Of a stretch of DNA of 35,482 nt, positions 33,118-35,482 are shown one piece after another. Source of the DNA: Oehlia diaphana. Its lineage: Eukaryota > Glomeromycota > Glomeromycetes > Glomerales > Glomeraceae. The DNA lies in NCBI GenBank assembly GCA_003833135.1, contig QZLH01000337.1, positions 9,741 to 45,222 of the forward strand. Direction: 5' to 3'. Each line of letters starts with the position of its first letter. Position 1 is the stretch's first letter. The notes below the pieces were generated by a model that was given only the letters and a program-made list of their open reading frames with translations, did not search any database and was not told the origin of the DNA. Both the position numbers and the translations under genes were made by a program.

Positions 33118-34606
33118 GAATAAAATTAATAATCTTTTAGAAATAAAATAAATAAATAAAATTAATAATTTTATTTGTAATAGTCTTAATTATACTACTC
33201 TTTTAGAAATAAAATAAATAAATAAATAAAATAAAATTAATAAAATATATGAATTTTTTGCTCAGATTACAAATTTAAGTAATTTAAAGTAAAAAAAAGA
33301 ACTTCTAATGGCTTATATATTTAAAAATATATGTAAATTTAATATAATTCTTTTAAAATTGTAACTTTATAATCTTGTTTTACTTTTTTATTTTTTTTTT
33401 TCATTAATTATAAATTAGCACTTTCTTGAATCTTGATCATAATGCTAATTTAGTATTGATTTTAAGAGACAGATAAATTTTATTAATTAAAAGAATTTTC
33501 CAGTAAAAATTCTATAAAATTTATTAATACTATTAAATATGTTTTCAAAAATAAAAAATATTGTATTAGGTTTACTTAGTACTAGGATTATCATTTGAAT
33601 GAAAAAATAACCATATATATACATATAGAGTAAGTGATATGCATTTTGTGCTTCTAATAGAAATTATAGAATAAAATTTGAATTGGAAGCTTTAATCTAA
33701 AGGTTTTATGAATAAATTATACTTTCAAATCTTCTAAAGGTGCTTCTAAGAGTACTTCTAATCTTCTAATGACACATCACTAACATAGACATCATGTTAA
33801 TAAAAAATTTTTTTTGGTAAAAACCCATTAACAATTTTAACAGGTTGACAAAATAATCTAAGTAATATATTACTACCTATATATTTTTGAATAAAATTCT
33901 ATCTTTATATAATCAGTGATACTTAAAGTATGTGAAAAAAATGATTTTGAAAGGCTCAGATAAATATAAATAGTGAAAATGTGGTAGTCAGGTATGAAGC
34001 TGATTGGAATAAAAATTTTGTTGATATTACTGGAAAAGATTTTATTATTAAACAGATCTATTAATAAATTCAGCTAAAAGTAATTTGCTATAGCGATAAA
34101 TTTTCCTAAAAGTTTTGATAAGTCTTTCATTATGCAGTTCTGACTTACTAATAAAAAAACACATTTTGATTTACATGAGAATATCATTAAAAGAATCAAG
34201 AATAAAATTGAGAATTAGAATTTATGGTCCTCAGATGAAGCGATAAATTTTTATCTTTTATTAATATTGGCGCATTTAAATATGTATATAGATTAATCAC
34301 ACATTACAAAACACAAATAGAAATTACATTATTTTTACTTTTTAATAATAAAGCCTCTTGTAATAATAGTAAAAAAAAACTATATGGGCTGATTTGTTTA
34401 CTCTGCATTAAAAAGAGCATTTAAATTGATTTTCACAATTTTTGTTACTCAAAATTTGTTTTGTAATACAAAAAATCATCTGATTGATAATCACTTAACT
34501 AAATAATAAGTTGAATAAAAATTTACATTTGTGAAACTTAAATTATTAAATGTAAAAGAGCTATGAAAAAACCCATTTTACTAATAAAAAACCCATTTCT
34601 CATATA
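33118..34606. other. AT-rich intergenic DNA with a short direct duplication
   Basis: About 1.5 kb without a recognisable gene. A block of about 35 bp (CTTTTAGAAATAAAATAAAT and following) occurs near 33135 and again near 33200, apparently a local duplication expanded by A/T slippage. A short coding-like stretch at 33990-34064 (YEADWNKNFVDITGKDF) is probably chance or a very old relic. Confidence 0.5.
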
Positions 34607-35363
34607 CAGTGGTGTGCAAAAAAAATGAATTTTTTTAAAATTGCAATGGTTAAACAATTATTGTACCAATTAAAACGTATAATATATCATTTTAAAGCTA
34701 AGAAGCAGTAGATTTTATTTAAAAAAAATTATATGATATTTTATTTACCATTTTCTCAATAACCTTCTTACAATGTTGTGAAATCAAATTTACAAAACTA
34801 ATTAGAAGGGTATTTGGTATTTTTTTTTTCAATCCTTATTTAAAAACTTTTTAATTTACTAAGATTTTTTAGCCTATACAACTTCACATCCTTTTTAATA
34901 ATTATTAAATAGTTTTCAATAAGTTTTAGATCTAGATTATTAAAAGGCCAATCCGTAACCTTTAGAATATTATTTTCAAAAAATTCACTTAGTAAAACAA
35001 CTAAAATGCTTATGAAATTATCTTGATAAAATATTTTTTATGTTTAAATTTTTGGTATCTTCAATTTTTTTAAGGTTTTGTGATAGTTTTATATGGAATC
35101 TTTATCAATAAAAATATTTTAGCAGTACTGTGTATTTCCTGTCTTCAGAAATGTAATCTTATTTAATGATAAGTTTTTGCTCATATGAAATCACTTTAAA
35201 GTTCAATAAATTAAAATTTTTATTAAAGTATAGAAAAGTTTTCACTTAAAAGTAATAAAGCTTTCATTTGCATATTTATTTATGTACATATGACTAAAAT
35301 TGGGGAAGTTATATAATGACGATCTGCCGCAGTAAAAAAGTTCATTTTTTTTGCACACCACTA
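34607..35363. mobile_element. Decayed Tc1-like transposon with long inverted repeats
   Basis: The left end, CAGTGGTGTGCAAAAAAAAT, matches the reverse complement of the right end (ATTTTTTTTGCACACCACTA) over at least 24 bp, with one C/T difference at the first base. TA dinucleotides at 34605-34606 and 35364-35365 are the expected target duplication. At 757 bp it is shorter than an autonomous Tc1 (about 1.2-1.6 kb), so it has internal deletions. It contains a transposase remnant on the minus strand. Confidence 0.88.
34840..35025 (-). pseudogene. Tc1/mariner DD34E transposase, C-terminal remnant
   Basis: Read on the minus strand from 35025, a 61-residue frame without stops retains the Tc1 C-terminal catalytic signature. 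QDN carries the second Asp; further on, TDWPFNNLDLKLIENYLIII corresponds to the family's DWPxNSPDLNPIENLW block, with the catalytic Glu in IEN. Exactly 34 residues separate Asp and Glu, the DD34E spacing of Tc1-like enzymes. KKDVK and a LKNLSKLK segment follow, as in the family. The N-terminal HTH domains and first Asp are missing, and upstream frames are closed by stops. Host genes on either side are unaffected. Confidence 0.85.
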
Positions 35364-35482
35364 TACAAAATACTATATGATATACAGTAAATTGGGGATG
35401 AGTATTAAAAAATATTTATTTAATGTTATTATACTATAATTTGGTAAATATTTCTTTTAAATTAATATAATTCTTAGCACTT

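Noticed and set aside
33990..34064. Short frame YEADWNKNFVDITGKDF and following
   Set aside because: No start, domain or neighbouring coding segment; too short to distinguish from chance, though an ancient relic cannot be excluded.

Overview
The window looks like a nuclear contig from an early-diverging fungus, most consistent with an arbuscular mycorrhizal fungus (Glomeromycotina, Rhizophagus-like). It is extremely AT-rich, genes carry many short GT-AG introns, the housekeeping genes are fungal in type (Pik1 with its lipid-kinase-unique domain, fungal-length ARF1, Gna1, Sba1/p23), BLOC-1 pallidin is retained (yeasts have lost it), and the transposon proteins resemble families I know from Rhizophagus. 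The species call is inference; no rRNA or other marker is present.

Positions 1 to about 14,300 are repeat-dominated with no intact host gene. In order: the N-terminal part of an integrase-like protein running off the left edge; a divergent, stop-ridden Gag-like gene; a long degenerate DDE-type transposase relic with spliceosomal introns (1874-5761), flanked by a 12-bp inverted repeat and interrupted by a 141-bp hAT-like MITE with target-site duplication; a degenerate Helitron (Rep plus PIF1-type helicase, about 6300-10688); a short minisatellite; a satellite-like array of 88-bp units ending in a large inverted repeat (11097-11600); and a 759-bp pogo/Tigger-like non-autonomous element (12394-13152).

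Positions 14,300-32,600 are gene-dense, with ten intact genes that I could splice in frame almost completely: p23/Sba1 co-chaperone (-), a DUF7918-like nuclear protein (-), Gna1 (+), pallidin/BLOC1S6 (-), V-ATPase proteolipid subunit c (+), splicing factor SPF27/BCAS2 (-), phosphatidylinositol 4-kinase Pik1 (+), an unrecognised charged nuclear protein (-), DNA polymerase delta subunit 2 (-) and ARF1 (-). Four of these (pallidin, V-ATPase c, Pik1, ARF1) act in Golgi/endosome/vacuole traffic. Pallidin and V-ATPase c are divergent from a shared 270-bp region, and ARF1 is a known activator of Pik1-type kinases. A TCACGTGA/TCATGTGA box recurs upstream of several of these genes, and the p23 promoter has a perfect three-unit heat-shock element.

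Positions 32,600-35,482 are AT-rich intergenic DNA ending in a decayed Tc1-like transposon (34607-35363). It has long terminal inverted repeats and a recognisable DD34E transposase remnant on the minus strand.
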